A DNA stretch of 14,160 nucleotides, taken from positions 1-14,160 of the forward strand of contig CANPVW010000268.1 in the NCBI GenBank assembly GCA_947581745.1, written 5' to 3'. This document shows positions 13,674 through 14,160 of the stretch, piece by piece; within the stretch, counting starts at the first letter, position 1, and each line of letters starts with the position of its first letter. The notes beneath the pieces are model-generated. The model was not told where the DNA came from. It did not search any database and saw only the letters and a list, made by a program, of their open reading frames with translations. The DNA comes from Candidatus Benthicola azotiphorus. Lineage in GTDB: Bacteria > Gemmatimonadota > Gemmatimonadetes > Palauibacterales > Palauibacteraceae. The translations under genes were made by a program, and so were the position numbers.

Positions 13674-14160
13674 CTACGCTCGCTCGAAGAGGTAAGCGCT
13701 GTCCACCAACCGATTGTCCCGACTGTCGTTCACTGCGTGCCGGCGGCCGGACCAGATGGCGGCCCCGCCCGTCTCGCCACGCTTGTTCACGGCGTAATAG
13801 TTCACGTTGAAGTTCGGACGCCCCGTCTCGTCCAGCAGTCTGCCCTCGACCGTCCAGTCCACGACCCGTCGCAGGGCCGTCAGGCAGGCGTCCGTCGGGT
13901 GCGCCCCGCGGCGCATTTCCTCGACGATGAGGTGAGAGCCCACCGTCTTGATCACCGCCTCCCCACGGCCGGTGGACCCGGCGGCCCCGACATCGTTGTC
14001 GCAGTAACAGCCGCACCCGGGCAGCGGGCTGTCGCCCACCCTCCCCGGGACCTTGAAGAACAGGCCGCTCGTCGTGGTCACCGCCGAAAGGTCACCTGCC
14101 GCATCGACGGCGGAGCAGTGAATCGTGCCCATCGGACGGACCCCATCGTACGAATCGAGC
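13674..14160 (-). CDS. Glycosylasparaginase / isoaspartyl-peptidase family Ntn hydrolase, 3' part (truncated by window edge)
   Basis: The frame stays open to base 14160, so only the C-terminal ~161 residues are present. The visible part begins LDSYDGVRPMGTIHC. The Thr of GTIHC (codon 14126-14124) is the expected autocleavage point and N-terminal nucleophile of the beta chain. Family motifs follow: TTTSGLFFKVPGRVGDSP, the D-N-D-VGAAGSTGRGE stretch, and HLIVEEMRRG. The family hydrolyses N4-(beta-N-acetylglucosaminyl)-L-asparagine or beta-aspartyl peptides, and it matures by self-cleavage. The ATG at 14132 is internal, not the start. The loop between SPLPG and DNDVG has Cys at three alternate positions (GCGCYC), where I recall GAGLYV-like residues in relatives. 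The signal peptide, if any, lies outside the window. The TPR gene begins 6 bases downstream. Confidence 0.9.
   Translation of the reverse strand, partial: LDSYDGVRPMGTIHCSAVDAAGDLSAVTTTSGLFFKVPGRVGDSPLPGCGCYCDNDVGAAGSTGRGEAVIKTVGSHLIVEEMRRGAHPTDACLTALRRVVDWTVEGRLLDETGRPNFNVNYYAVNKRGETGGAAIWSGRRHAVNDSRDNRLVDSAYLFERA

Overview
This is a GC-rich bacterial chromosome segment. It has two genes cut by the window edges, fourteen complete protein-coding genes or candidates between or beside them, and no RNA genes, mobile elements or CRISPR arrays that I can support. Apart from the first gene, every gene reads on the minus strand. Lipoprotein-type signals on a c-type cytochrome and on a Cu/Zn superoxide dismutase suggest a diderm, aerobic or microaerobic organism. 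The gene styles resemble uncultured Gemmatimonadota or a neighbouring phylum. That placement is an inference from recall, not from a search.

Layout from left to right: (1) the C-terminal end of a CLC chloride channel with two CBS domains and a TrkA-C-like domain, plus strand, 1-855. (2) A convergent gap with three 37-bp tandem repeats, flanked by hairpins that contain the stop codons of both neighbouring genes. (3) A replication and repair block recF-dciA-gyrB with overlapping ends. (4) A block of a hotdog thioesterase, a possible small ORF, periplasmic sodC, 3-hydroxyacyl-CoA dehydrogenase, an unknown two-helix membrane protein and a stomatin-like SPFH protein. (5) A thiolase directly behind a beta-decarboxylating dehydrogenase of the isocitrate/isopropylmalate family. 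(6) A strong intrinsic terminator. (7) A lipoprotein cytochrome c, a double-zinc-ribbon protein and a TPR protein. (8) The C-terminal half of a glycosylasparaginase-type Ntn hydrolase, cut by the right edge.

How the genes may work together: the thiolase, 3-hydroxyacyl-CoA dehydrogenase and thioesterase all act on short- or medium-chain acyl-CoA, so the middle of the window is probably a lipid or butanoate metabolism neighbourhood. RecF, DciA and GyrB serve replication restart, helicase loading and supercoiling. They keep the usual recF-gyrB order, but dnaA and dnaN are not next to them here. The asparaginase, TPR and zinc-ribbon genes are tightly spaced and look like one transcription unit of unclear purpose.

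I found no clear new defence or mobile system. The most unusual structure is the repeat and hairpin array between the channel gene and gyrB. The next most interesting items are the uncharacterised two-helix protein, the TPR/zinc-ribbon pair, a small ORF joined to the thioesterase by a TGATG overlap, and a Cys-rich variant loop in the asparaginase.
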